9,357 nucleotides of DNA from JBBSHE01 sp038253325 (GCA_038253325.1 JBBSHE010000073.1:1-9357); one strand, 5' to 3'; positions 1-6,711 are shown, counted from the stretch's first letter. Translations and numbers: made by a program. Notes: generated from the sequence alone by a model not told the origin.

Positions 1-545
1 ACCGACACCTGCCGCCAGGCGGCCTCGGTGTGCGCGGGTGCACCGTCGCGGTCCCCGGCGGCGCCGGACTCGGCTTGCTTCTCGGCCCAGCCGCGGAGCG
101 CGAGCACCTGTTCACCGAGCTGGCCGACCGGTACGTCGACGAGCACGCCCTGGTCGTCGGGTGCGCCCTCACGCACCCGGTGCAGGCAGGCGTAGTTGCT
201 GCGTCCCTTCAGAACGGCGTACGTCGGCGACATGTGCAGGGCCTCCCGGACCGCGGCGAGCATGGCCGGCAGGTCTCGTTCGACCAACTGGTGCTGCAGG
301 GTGAGCGTCGCGGTCGCGACCACGACCTGCTTCCCGGACAGGATGCAGGGGATCAGGTAGCCGAGCGACTTCCCGGTGCCGGTGCCGGCCTGGACGAGCA
401 GGTGCGTACCGCTCCGCAGCGCAGCGCCGACCGCCTCCGCCATGGCAACCTGACCAGGGCGATCCTCGCCTCCCAGCTGGTCGACCGCTGCCGCCAGCAC
501 CTCCCGGATGCGATCCGCCGACATCCGGATCCGGCCCGCCGGCAT
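1..545 (-). CDS. dinG: DinG-type ATP-dependent DNA helicase, N-terminal part (3' end outside window)
   Basis: Superfamily 2 XPD/DinG-like 5'-3' helicase that unwinds DNA using ATP, a repair and replication-conflict enzyme. 181 codons are visible; the frame stays open to the left edge. Reading from ATG 545: RPGQ (residues 29-32, Q-motif-like), Walker A within LLVQAGTGTGKSLGYLIP (GTGTGKS at 54-60), motif Ia-like VVATATLTLQHQL (75-87), and KGRSNYACLHR (113-123), whose Cys120 is at the place of the first iron-sulfur cluster cysteine in DinG/XPD proteins. The DEAH box and remaining cysteines would lie beyond the window. Start is uncertain: an in-frame TAG lies just upstream of GTG 593, and GTG 593, ATG 545 and ATG 524 are all possible without a strong Shine-Dalgarno. 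Family members usually begin about ten residues before the LxAAV segment, favouring 545 or 524. It follows hflX on the same strand after about 190-240 bp. Identity is well supported; the start is not. Confidence 0.93.
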   Translation of the reverse strand, partial: MPAGRIRMSADRIREVLAAAVDQLGGEDRPGQVAMAEAVGAALRSGTHLLVQAGTGTGKSLGYLIPCILSGKQVVVATATLTLQHQLVERDLPAMLAAVREALHMSPTYAVLKGRSNYACLHRVREGAPDDQGVLVDVPVGQLGEQVLALRGWAEKQAESGAAGDRDGAPAHTEAAWRQVS

Positions 546-709
546 CGTCGCGCTACCCGCGGTGCCGGGCTCACGGAACTGGCGGGTGTTCACCGCCCGA
601 GGCTACCCGCCGCGACCAACCATCGGCCCGACTCTCCACCGCCCCGGGTCGCATTGTCACCCCCGGTCTCCCGATCACCACGTCCGTCGACCAACAAAGC
701 GACCATCTC

Positions 710-723
710 CCATGTTGGCATGG
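710..723. other. Perfect 14-bp palindrome between hflX and dinG
   Basis: CCATG-TTGG-CATGG, 5-bp arms with a 4-nt centre, in the roughly 190-bp gap between the hflX stop (783) and the helicase start. No T-tract follows on either strand, so it is not a canonical terminator. It could be a regulator site upstream of the helicase or chance. The rest of the gap (594-709, 724-782) shows no convincing promoter, terminator or actinobacterial LexA box. Confidence 0.25.
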
Positions 724-782
724 CAAACGGCCCTGACGAACGGACGACCGTCGGCAAGGAGCGCAGCGCTACCGGACAACGG

Positions 783-2267
783 TCAGCGGAACGGGGCGAG
801 TGCACCGGCCAGGTCGGCGTTCACCCGCGCCTTGAGCTGAGTCCCGTCAGCGGTGTGCTCGACCGAGATGATCTCGCCGTACTCGTGGACACGGCTGATC
901 AGGTCACCGCGTTCGAACGGCACCAGCGCGTCGACCTCGACAGCCGGGCGCGGCAGGTCGGCCTCGATCGCGGCCCGCAACGCCGTCAACCCGAGGCCCG
1001 TACGGGCTGACACGACAACCGCATGCTGCTCGCGCGCGAGCAGCCGGCCGATCGCCAGCGGGTCGGCAAGATCCGCCTTGTTGATCGCGATCAGCTCGGG
1101 TACGTGCCGCGCTCCGATCTCCGCGAAGACCTCACGGACGGCCGCAATTTGTCCCTCGGGATCGGCATGCGAACCGTCGACGACGTGGACGACGAGATCG
1201 GAGTCCGCGACCTCCTCGAGCGTCGACCGGAATGCCTCGACCAGCTGATGCGGGAGGTGACGGACGAAGCCGACGGTGTCGGACAGGGTGTAGACGCGGC
1301 CGTCGTTGCTGGTGGCGCGCCGGGTCGTCGGATCGAGGGTGGCGAACAAGGCGTCCTCCACGAGTACGCCGGCATCCGTCAGCCGGTTGAGTAGTGAAGA
1401 CTTACCCGCATTCGTGTACCCAGCAATTGCGACGGCGGGAATCTGGTGACGCCGGCGTTCGGCCTTGCTGGTCGTGCGTGCGCGCACCATCTCCCGCAGC
1501 TCCCGGCGCAGCTTCGCCATCCGGGCGCCGATCCGACGCCGGTCGGTCTCGAGCTTCGTCTCGCCCGGTCCCCGGCCGCCGATCCCACCGCCCTGTGAAC
1601 CGACACGTCCGCCAGCCTGGCGCGAGAGGTTGCCGCCCCAGCCTCTGAGCCGCTGGGTGAGGTAACCGAGCTGGGCGAGCTCGACCTGCGCCTTTCCCTC
1701 CTTGGACCGGGCATGCTGAGCGAAGATGTCGAGGATCAACGCCGTGCGGTCGACGACCTTGATCTGGGCGCGGTCTTCGAGGTTGCGCAACTGCGCTGGG
1801 GTCAGCTCACCGTCGCAGACCACCGTGTCGGCCCCGGTCTCGACGACCGCCATCCGGAGGTCGTCGACCTTGCCCGGGCCGATGTACGTGGCGGGGTCGG
1901 GCTTCTGACGGCGCTGCGACAGCGCCTCGAGGACCTGCGAGCCAGCCGTCTCGGCCAAGGCCTTCAGCTCCGCCAACGAGTTGTCGGCGTCCTCGAGCGT
2001 CCCCTCGGTCCAGACGCTCACCAAGATCACCCGCTCGAGCCGCAGAGCACGATACTCGACCTCGGTGACGTCACGAAGCTCCGTCGACATGCCCGCAACC
2101 CGGCGCAGCGCGTGCCGCTCGTCGAGCTCGAGGTCGCCGGTCGAGACCTCGTCGACGGCGTCTGCCGCATCATCGACTACCGCCCGGTCAGGCAGCGGAT
2201 CGGCCGACAAGGTGATCGCGGAGTCGGCAGGCTGGGGGTCGGAACGTCCGTAGTCGTGTGCAGTCAT
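783..2267 (-). CDS. hflX: GTPase HflX
   Basis: Ribosome-binding GTPase of the Obg-HflX superfamily. In studied bacteria HflX binds the 50S E site region and splits stalled or hibernating ribosomes. The 494 residues include an acidic variable N-terminus (1-60), the HflX nucleotide-binding-like N-domain with YIGPGKVDDL (128-137), and the Gly-rich linker GGRGPGETKLETDRRRI (230-246) leading into a coiled-coil helix. The G domain follows: G1 GYTNAGKS (283-290), G2 threonines around TLDPTTR (310-316), G3 DTVGF (330-334), G4 NKAD (396-399), G5 SART (420-423). A short C-terminal domain ends at APFR. Length is usual for actinobacterial HflX. ATG 2267 is chosen because the frame begins there with no better upstream start; the Shine-Dalgarno is poor, and a -10-like TAGAGT nine bases upstream suggests a leaderless or very short-leader mRNA. 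In many actinobacteria hflX follows dapF directly; here a TetR/MFS pair lies between. Confidence 0.97.
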   Translation of the reverse strand: MTAHDYGRSDPQPADSAITLSADPLPDRAVVDDAADAVDEVSTGDLELDERHALRRVAGMSTELRDVTEVEYRALRLERVILVSVWTEGTLEDADNSLAELKALAETAGSQVLEALSQRRQKPDPATYIGPGKVDDLRMAVVETGADTVVCDGELTPAQLRNLEDRAQIKVVDRTALILDIFAQHARSKEGKAQVELAQLGYLTQRLRGWGGNLSRQAGGRVGSQGGGIGGRGPGETKLETDRRRIGARMAKLRRELREMVRARTTSKAERRRHQIPAVAIAGYTNAGKSSLLNRLTDAGVLVEDALFATLDPTTRRATSNDGRVYTLSDTVGFVRHLPHQLVEAFRSTLEEVADSDLVVHVVDGSHADPEGQIAAVREVFAEIGARHVPELIAINKADLADPLAIGRLLAREQHAVVVSARTGLGLTALRAAIEADLPRPAVEVDALVPFERGDLISRVHEYGEIISVEHTADGTQLKARVNADLAGALAPFR

Positions 2268-2276
2268 GTGCGGTCA

Positions 2277-2282
2277 ACTCTA
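2277..2282 (-). promoter_or_regulatory. Possible -10 element of hflX (short-leader or leaderless transcript)
   Basis: On the minus strand TAGAGT (TAnnnT type) lies nine bases before the hflX ATG. A start site 6-8 nt downstream would give a leader of only one to three bases, matching the lack of a Shine-Dalgarno. No good -35 is visible at 16-19 bp, so this is tentative. Confidence 0.35.
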
Positions 2283-2365
2283 TGCCGTACGCCCGACAGC
2301 CTCATCTCGTTTTCCGCGGTCTCGTGTCCGCCCATCAGGGCGACAGCACAACGGGTAACGCCAAC

Positions 2366-2388
2366 ACTTGGTCGTGCCGCACCAAAGT
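2366..2388 (-). terminator. Weak hairpin between the TetR gene and hflX
   Basis: Plus-strand arms ACTTGGT (2366-2372) and ACCAAAGT (2381-2388) pair with a one-base bulge around an 8-nt loop. It lies 43 bases after the TetR stop (2432) in the 164-bp gap before hflX and could end the TetR transcript. There is no U-tract and the stem is short, so it may be chance. Confidence 0.3.
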
Positions 2389-2431
2389 ACGGGCTGGGAT
2401 GGTCCGCTCTATGCAAGATCGACGCTGAGGA

Positions 2432-3142
2432 TCATCGCGACAACGCTGCAATGCCTTCCACGATCACCGAGATCCCGAACTCGAACCGCTCGTCGGGTCC
2501 TCCGCTCGTGAGAGGCACCGCCATCGCGACCAGCAGCGGGAACTGCTCGACCGGCAGGGAGCCGAAGTAGCCTCGCAACTCCTCGACGAAATCGGCCCCC
2601 CATCCCGGATCACCTTCCACCTGGGGCAGCGACTCCTCGTAGGCCAATGCGGTCACGTACAGCGGGATGAGGTCACACGCCCAGGCCGCAATCTGATCGG
2701 GAACCTTGCCCGCCTTCAAGATGGCGAGCGTCCGTTCGACGCTGCGCAGGGCGTTCGGACCGGTAGGAACCAAGCCCATGGTGGCCCTAGCAACCCCGGG
2801 ATGCGCACGAAACATGCGGAACATCGCCCGCATCGACTCCTTGAGCTGCTCCTGCCAGCGTTCTGGATCAGCATCGGGGATCAATGTCGGGTCGATCACC
2901 TCGTTGATGACCAACTGGTCGAGCTCCCGCTTGTTCTCGACGTGTGCATACATGGACGCCGGGCCGGTACCCAGCTCGGTGGCGAGCCGGCGCATGGTCA
3001 CGGCGTCATAGCCCTCCCGCCGGAGCAGCGTCAGCGCGGCCTCGACGATCCGCTCTTGGGTGATCGGTGGTCGCGGTATGCGCCGTCCCCGTCCGTGCAG
3101 GGTGCGACGCCGTGAGTGCCACGGCGGGTCAGGGATCGACAC
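2432..3142 (-). CDS. TetR/AcrR-family transcriptional repressor, likely regulator of the adjacent MFS exporter
   Basis: One-component DNA-binding regulator, 236 residues from GTG 3142. The N-terminal HTH domain (about 27-75) is clear: ITQERIVEAALTLLRREGYDAVTMRRLATELGTG, then PASMYAHVENKREL, the recognition helix and post-HTH segment of the family. The C-terminal ligand and dimer domain, with a W-x-E-x-L start, the RAHPGVARATMG segment and a YVTALAYEES helix, resembles the TetR_C_1 type found in tetracycline-type and other efflux repressors. GTG 3142 is chosen because GGGAGG (3151-3156) sits 8 nt upstream and the protein then has a normal 26-residue arm. The frame stays open to GTG 3322, but those extra 60 residues (Arg/Gly/Pro-rich) look like noncoding high-GC sequence. 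Divergent arrangement with the exporter is the classic layout of a repressor controlling its pump; the inducing ligand cannot be read from sequence. Confidence 0.9.
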   Translation of the reverse strand: MSIPDPPWHSRRRTLHGRGRRIPRPPITQERIVEAALTLLRREGYDAVTMRRLATELGTGPASMYAHVENKRELDQLVINEVIDPTLIPDADPERWQEQLKESMRAMFRMFRAHPGVARATMGLVPTGPNALRSVERTLAILKAGKVPDQIAAWACDLIPLYVTALAYEESLPQVEGDPGWGADFVEELRGYFGSLPVEQFPLLVAMAVPLTSGGPDERFEFGISVIVEGIAALSR

Positions 3143-3150
3143 GCTGGACA

Positions 3151-3156
3151 CCTCCC
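3151..3156 (-). promoter_or_regulatory. Ribosome binding site fixing the TetR start
   Basis: GGGAGG on the minus strand, 8 nt before GTG 3142. A second in-frame GTG at 3151 overlaps this motif and is therefore the less likely start. Confidence 0.6.
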
Positions 3157-3339
3157 TGCTGTCTGTCCGCCGATGCGGGACGACTCCACGACCGCGCGCA
3201 GGCTGCGGCACCCGCCAGCGTTCCACACCAGCCCGCCACCCGGCCGTACCGCCACGTTCCGCGGCCGACCGCGACCGGCATGGCCGGCCATTCGGGAGGA
3301 CACCGAGCTTGTTGGGGTTCACTCGGACGCGCCCGATAC

Positions 3340-3386
3340 GAACAGCGTACTTGACACGAACGTCGTTCGGGTATAGAACGATGTTC
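3340..3386. promoter_or_regulatory. Three phased operator-like sites (GAAC-n3-GTTC) between tetR and the MFS gene
   Basis: Three 11-bp sites start at 3340, 3358 and 3376, exactly 18 bp apart: GAACAGCGTAC (imperfect), GAACGTCGTTC (core of the 13-bp perfect palindrome 3357-3369) and GAACGATGTTC (GAAC/GTTC arms). Sites two and three match at 9 of 11 positions. The 7-bp spacers hold the -35 TTGACA (3351-3356) and the TATA of the -10 (3372-3375), so occupancy would block RNA polymerase. Most simply this is the binding region of the adjacent TetR protein, repressing the exporter and possibly itself. The repeats are seen directly; the binding protein is inferred. Confidence 0.7.
3351..3377 (+). promoter_or_regulatory. 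Sigma70-type promoter of the MFS exporter gene
   Basis: A perfect -35 hexamer TTGACA (3351-3356) is followed by TATAGA (3372-3377, 15-bp spacer) or TAGAAC (3374-3379, 17-bp spacer) as -10. The transcript would start near 3384-3390, about 30 nt before the ATG at 3416, leaving room for the GGAGG at 3407-3411. The region is noticeably richer in A/T than its surroundings. Confidence 0.65.
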
Positions 3387-3415
3387 GATACAACGCTGCA
3401 TGACCTGGAGGACTC

Positions 3416-4882
3416 ATGTCAACGCCCGTCTCCGCGGCTCAGCAGCCGCGCGACGCCGCCGAATCGGCCGAAGCCACGTCCCTCGAGGGCTACCGCTACC
3501 GCTGGATCGTGTTTGCCTGCGTCCTCGCCGCCGATGTGATGGACCTGCTGGACTCGACCATCGTCAACATCGCCGGACCGTCGGTCCGCCGCGACATCGG
3601 CGGCGGCGCCAGCACATTGCAGTGGATACTCGCGGCCTACACGCTCGCGTTCGCGATCGGGCTCGTCACGTCCGGCCGCCTGGGCGACATCTTCGGCCGA
3701 CGCCGGATGTTTCTCACCGGGATGTTCGGCTTCACGACGATGTCACTGCTGTGCGCGCTCGCGCCCAGTCCCGCGTGGCTGATCACCGCCCGGGCCGCCC
3801 AGGGTTTGTTCGGCGCGATGATGATCCCGCAGGGCCTCGCGTACATCAAGTCGCTGTTCCCGCCGGACGAACGCACGAAGGCGTTCACCGTGTTCGGTCC
3901 CGTGATGGGTCTTTCGGCCGTGCTCGGCCCGATCATCTCCGGAGTCCTGCTGCAGGCCGACCTCTTCGGCACCGGGTGGCGGATGATCTTCGCGATCAAC
4001 CTGCCGGTCGGGATCCTTGCCGGGTGGCTCGCATTCCGCCGGATGCCTGAGATCCGGTCGCCGGACGCCGATGTGCGGCTCGACCTTCGCGGCTCTGCGC
4101 TGCTCACGATCGCGTCGGCGATGCTGATCTACCCGCTCGTCCAAGGCCATGAGCTCGGCTGGCCCGGCTGGCTGGTCGCCATGCTGGTCGGTTCGTTCGC
4201 GGTGTTCGGGTTGTTCGCCGTCAACGAGCGCTGGTCGGACCATCCCGTGATCGAGCCGAGCCTGTTCGCCAACCGCGGGTTCGTGGCCGGAATGTTCGTG
4301 ATCCTCGGGTTCTTCATCGCGATGTCCGGGTTCGTGCTCACGTTCAACCTGTTCTTCCAGAACGGCCTTCGGTACGACGCGCTGCACACCGGGCTCGTGT
4401 TCGCGCCATGGGCGCTGGGAATCGCGGTCGGCGCGACGTTGTCCGGCGCGGTCCTCGCCGCGAGGTTCGGGCGGCTGACGCTGCACCTCGGCATCGCGAT
4501 CGTCTGCGTCGGGATGGACGGGCTGTGGTGGACGCTGCACCGCAACGGCATGAGCACAACGGGCTGGGACGTGGTGCTCCCGATGAGTGTTGCCGGCGTC
4601 GGCTCCGGACTGATCTTTGCGCCGCTCTTCGACATCATCCTGGCCGACCTGGGGGACGCGGAGGTTGGAACCGGCGCGGGTCTGCTCAACGCCGTCCAGC
4701 AGTTCAGTGGGGCGACCGGCGTGGCACTGCTCGGCACGCTGTTCTTCGAGCTCCTGCCCGGCCACCTGTTCATCGGCGCGCTCGAGTGGGTGGTGTGGGT
4801 GACGGTCGGCTTCTTCGCGTTGACGTTCCTGATCGCGTTCATGCTGCCGAAACACGCCCGGGAGGGTGCCGAGTTCAGCTGA
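3416..4882 (+). CDS. MFS drug exporter, DHA2 (EmrB/QacA-like) 14-helix family
   Basis: Proton-driven multidrug or metabolite exporter of the cytoplasmic membrane, 488 residues, typical for DHA2. The first helix (about 31-52) carries motif D1 LDSTIVN (45-51). Loop 2-3 has motif A GRLGDIFGRRRM (87-98). Helix 5 has the antiporter motif C region GPVMGLSAVLGPIISG (161-176), specific to drug/H+ antiporters. Further hydrophobic segments run to about 477, consistent with 14 helices, with a short charged tail (KHAREGAEFS). ATG 3416 has GGAGG at 3407-3411, a 4-nt spacer, and begins a polar 28-residue leader. It diverges from a TetR gene with phased operator sites over its promoter, so induction by a transported compound is likely. 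It converges with dapF on a long hairpin. Substrate cannot be predicted; DHA2 pumps handle cationic drugs, dyes, antibiotics and self-made products. Confidence 0.93.
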   Translation: MSTPVSAAQQPRDAAESAEATSLEGYRYRWIVFACVLAADVMDLLDSTIVNIAGPSVRRDIGGGASTLQWILAAYTLAFAIGLVTSGRLGDIFGRRRMFLTGMFGFTTMSLLCALAPSPAWLITARAAQGLFGAMMIPQGLAYIKSLFPPDERTKAFTVFGPVMGLSAVLGPIISGVLLQADLFGTGWRMIFAINLPVGILAGWLAFRRMPEIRSPDADVRLDLRGSALLTIASAMLIYPLVQGHELGWPGWLVAMLVGSFAVFGLFAVNERWSDHPVIEPSLFANRGFVAGMFVILGFFIAMSGFVLTFNLFFQNGLRYDALHTGLVFAPWALGIAVGATLSGAVLAARFGRLTLHLGIAIVCVGMDGLWWTLHRNGMSTTGWDVVLPMSVAGVGSGLIFAPLFDIILADLGDAEVGTGAGLLNAVQQFSGATGVALLGTLFFELLPGHLFIGALEWVVWVTVGFFALTFLIAFMLPKHAREGAEFS

Positions 4883-4884
4883 CT

Positions 4885-4960
4885 CCTTCGTGGCGGGCGG
4901 TGCTTGCTCGGTTCCCGAACCGCCCAAGATCAAGCCGGGCGGAGCCGCTCGCCACGAAGG
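4885..4960. terminator. Compound convergent hairpin, probable bidirectional terminator
   Basis: Arms 4885-4901 and 4944-4960 pair over 17 bp: an outer perfect 11-bp inverted repeat (CCTTCGTGGCG / CGCCACGAAGG), then one G-T wobble, four pairs and a terminal wobble. The 42-nt loop holds nested stems GCTTG (4902-4906)/CAAGC (4931-4935) and CGGTT (4909-4913)/AACCG (4918-4922) with a CCCG loop. The structure starts two bases after the MFS stop and ends directly against the dapF stop, filling the gap between convergent genes. No U-tract follows on either strand, as is common for high-GC actinobacterial terminators. Confidence 0.75.
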
Positions 4961-5779
4961 TCATCCGAAGTACGTACCGGTGACCGTGAGAGCTGCCGGC
5001 CCCTTGAGATGCGCATGGCCGGCCTCATCCAGGGTCACGGTGAGGCGTCCTCCGGGCACGTCGACCAGGTATTCCGCCGGCAGCGGCGAGGCGTCGCCCG
5101 CGTGGAGCGCAGCAGCGACGGCGCACGCGCCGGTCCCACAGGAACGGGTCTCCCCCACTCCCCGCTCGTGGACGCGCATCTGGACGTGATGCGGACCGCG
5201 GCGCACGACGAGCTCGACGTTGACGCCGTCGGGGAAGTCCGCCGGGTCGAACATCGGCGCGACCGAGAGGTCGACGGAGGCCAGGTCGGCGACAAACGCC
5301 ACCGCATGCGGGTTACCGGAGTCGACCCGGGTGGCCGACGTCTTCAGGTCCCGCAGCGCGATTCGTACCTCGTCGGCCGCCTCGACCACACCCATGTCGA
5401 CGCTGATCTCACCGTCCGGGCAGTACGTCACCTGCTTGACGCCGTCTCGGGTGTCGACCTCGAGCCGCCCGTTCGCATCAACGTGCCCCGAGTCGGCGAG
5501 GTAGCGGGCGAAGACCCGGATCCCGTTGCCACATGTCTCTGCCGGCGAGCCGTCCGCGTTCCGATAGTCCATGAACCAACGGTCACCGGTCCGGACCACC
5601 GCGAGGACGCCGTCGGCCCCGACGCCGGCATGGCGGTCGCACATCGCGCTGATCAGATCGGGTCCGAGCTCGGTGGTCCCCCCCGGGTCGTCGACGACCA
5701 GGAAGTCGTTCTCCGTGCCGTGGCCCTTGACGAACGGCACCACGACGGCACCGGGCGGCACGCGGTCGGGGCTGTTCAC
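4961..5779 (-). CDS. dapF: Diaminopimelate epimerase
   Basis: Cofactor-independent racemase converting LL-2,6-diaminopimelate to meso-DAP, the lysine precursor and usual peptidoglycan cross-linking residue; cytoplasmic. 272 residues, near the family norm. FVKGHGTENDFLVVD (16-30) is the N-terminal signature; DRHAGVGADGVL (48-59) follows; the first catalytic cysteine is Cys83 in ETCGNGIR; SGNPHAV (154-160) binds substrate; the second catalytic cysteine is Cys214 in ETRSCGTGA. Both active-site thiols are present, so the enzyme should be active. The start is GTG 5779, whose GTGA overlaps the miaA stop, implying translational coupling; the Shine-Dalgarno is weak. It is the last gene of the peptidase-miaA-dapF run, with its stop directly abutting the convergent hairpin at 4885-4960. 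Confidence 0.98.
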   Translation of the reverse strand: MNSPDRVPPGAVVVPFVKGHGTENDFLVVDDPGGTTELGPDLISAMCDRHAGVGADGVLAVVRTGDRWFMDYRNADGSPAETCGNGIRVFARYLADSGHVDANGRLEVDTRDGVKQVTYCPDGEISVDMGVVEAADEVRIALRDLKTSATRVDSGNPHAVAFVADLASVDLSVAPMFDPADFPDGVNVELVVRRGPHHVQMRVHERGVGETRSCGTGACAVAAALHAGDASPLPAEYLVDVPGGRLTVTLDEAGHAHLKGPAALTVTGTYFG

Positions 5780-6696
5780 GCCATCGATCGTACGACCGTG
5801 ACCGCGCTGTCGACGGCGTCGTGCGCGTCGTACGGCAGCCAGCGGATCCGCAAATCCTTGCGAAACCAGGCGTCCTGGCGGCGGGCGAACCGCCGGGTTG
5901 CCCGCAGGGTGTCTGCGCGCGCCTCATCCTCGCTCACCTCACCGGCGAGGAAGTCGAGCAGCTGCCGGTAACCGAGTGCCCGCGATGCCGTCCGTCCGCG
6001 GCGCAGCCCCTCGCGCTCCAGGCGGCGCACCTCGTCGACGAACCCGGCCGCCCACATCCGGTCGACGCGTTCGGCGAGCCGGTCGTCGAGAAGGTCGCGC
6101 GGCACATCGATGCCCAGCTGTACGGTGCGGCCGAAGACATACTCGCGGGCCGGAAGCGTTGCCCGGAACGGCTTGCCGGTGAGCTCGAGCACCTCGAGGG
6201 CTCGAACGATCCGGCGCCCGTTCGACGGCAGGATCGCCGCCCCCGCCTCGGGGTCGCGCTCGGTCAACGCCCGGTGCAGATGCTGCGGTCCGAGCTCGGC
6301 GAGGACGGCCTCCCAACGCGCTCGGACGACGGCGTCGGTACCGGGGAACTCGAAGTCGTCGAGCACCGCGCGTACGTACAGGGCGGATCCACCGACGAGC
6401 ACCGGAACAGCTCCGCGCATCCGGCAGTCCCTGATCGCGGCCCGAGACCGCTGCTGGAACTCCGCCACGGTGGCAGGTTCGGAGACGTCGAGGACGTCGA
6501 GCAGGTGATGCCGGACGCCGTGCCGCTCTGACACCGGGGTCTTCGCGGTCCCGATGTCCATCCCGCGGTAGATCTGCATCGAGTCGCCGTTGACGATCTC
6601 TCCGCCGACCGCCCGGGCAATGCCGATCGCGAGCGCCGACTTGCCGGCCCCGGTCGGCCCGACCACGGCCACGACGGGAGGGACTGACTCAGCCAC
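5776..6696 (-). CDS. miaA: tRNA dimethylallyltransferase (tRNA A37 prenyltransferase)
   Basis: Transfers the dimethylallyl group of DMAPP to N6 of adenosine 37 in tRNAs reading UNN codons, giving i6A, which MiaB may then methylthiolate. 306 residues, usual length. P-loop GPTGAGKS (13-20); NGDSMQIYRGMDIGTAK (36-52) containing the DSxQ catalytic motif with Asp38; VPVLVGGSALYVRAVLDDF (97-115); NGRRIVRALEV (159-169); ASRALGYRQL (237-246) and the tRNA-binding TRRFARRQDAWFRKDLRIRWL (267-287). The only sensible start is GTG 6696: the peptidase stop TGA at 6712-6714 is in the same frame and no start lies between. The GGGAGG ribosome-binding motif (6696-6701) shares its last G with the GTG, an unusual geometry. 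It lies 15 nt after the M1 peptidase and overlaps dapF by four bases, so cotranscription of all three is likely. Confidence 0.97.
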   Translation of the reverse strand: MAESVPPVVAVVGPTGAGKSALAIGIARAVGGEIVNGDSMQIYRGMDIGTAKTPVSERHGVRHHLLDVLDVSEPATVAEFQQRSRAAIRDCRMRGAVPVLVGGSALYVRAVLDDFEFPGTDAVVRARWEAVLAELGPQHLHRALTERDPEAGAAILPSNGRRIVRALEVLELTGKPFRATLPAREYVFGRTVQLGIDVPRDLLDDRLAERVDRMWAAGFVDEVRRLEREGLRRGRTASRALGYRQLLDFLAGEVSEDEARADTLRATRRFARRQDAWFRKDLRIRWLPYDAHDAVDSAVTVVRSMA

Positions 6697-6711
6697 CTCC
6701 CGATTGTCGCG

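Noticed and set aside
594..782. SOS (LexA) box or Rho-independent terminator between hflX and the helicase
   Set aside because: No CGAAC-n4-GTTCG-like site and no hairpin with a T-tract was found; only short palindromes such as 710-723.
30..1010. A 326-codon plus-strand frame over the helicase and the end of hflX
   Set aside because: It spans two genes and their intergenic gap on the opposite strand and encodes an Arg/Pro-rich product with no family resemblance.
1713..2570. A 285-codon plus-strand frame antisense to hflX and the TetR 3' end
   Set aside because: It is a shadow of hflX codons with no domain or ribosome-binding site.
3743..4933. A 396-codon open frame on the minus strand, antisense to the MFS gene, with an Arg/Glu/His/Gln-rich product
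   Set aside because: It is the high-GC shadow of the exporter, which has clear motifs A, C and D1. The antisense product has no recognisable domain and crosses the convergent hairpin.
4885..4960. Miniature transposable element, from the perfect 11-bp terminal inverted repeats
   Set aside because: No target-site duplication is visible (CT before, TC after) and the loop has its own nested pairing, which fits a terminator better.
4904..5971. A 355-codon plus-strand frame antisense to dapF and the end of miaA
   Set aside because: dapF and miaA are unmistakable on the other strand; the product is Arg/Asp/Val-rich, without domains, as expected from reading complementary codons.
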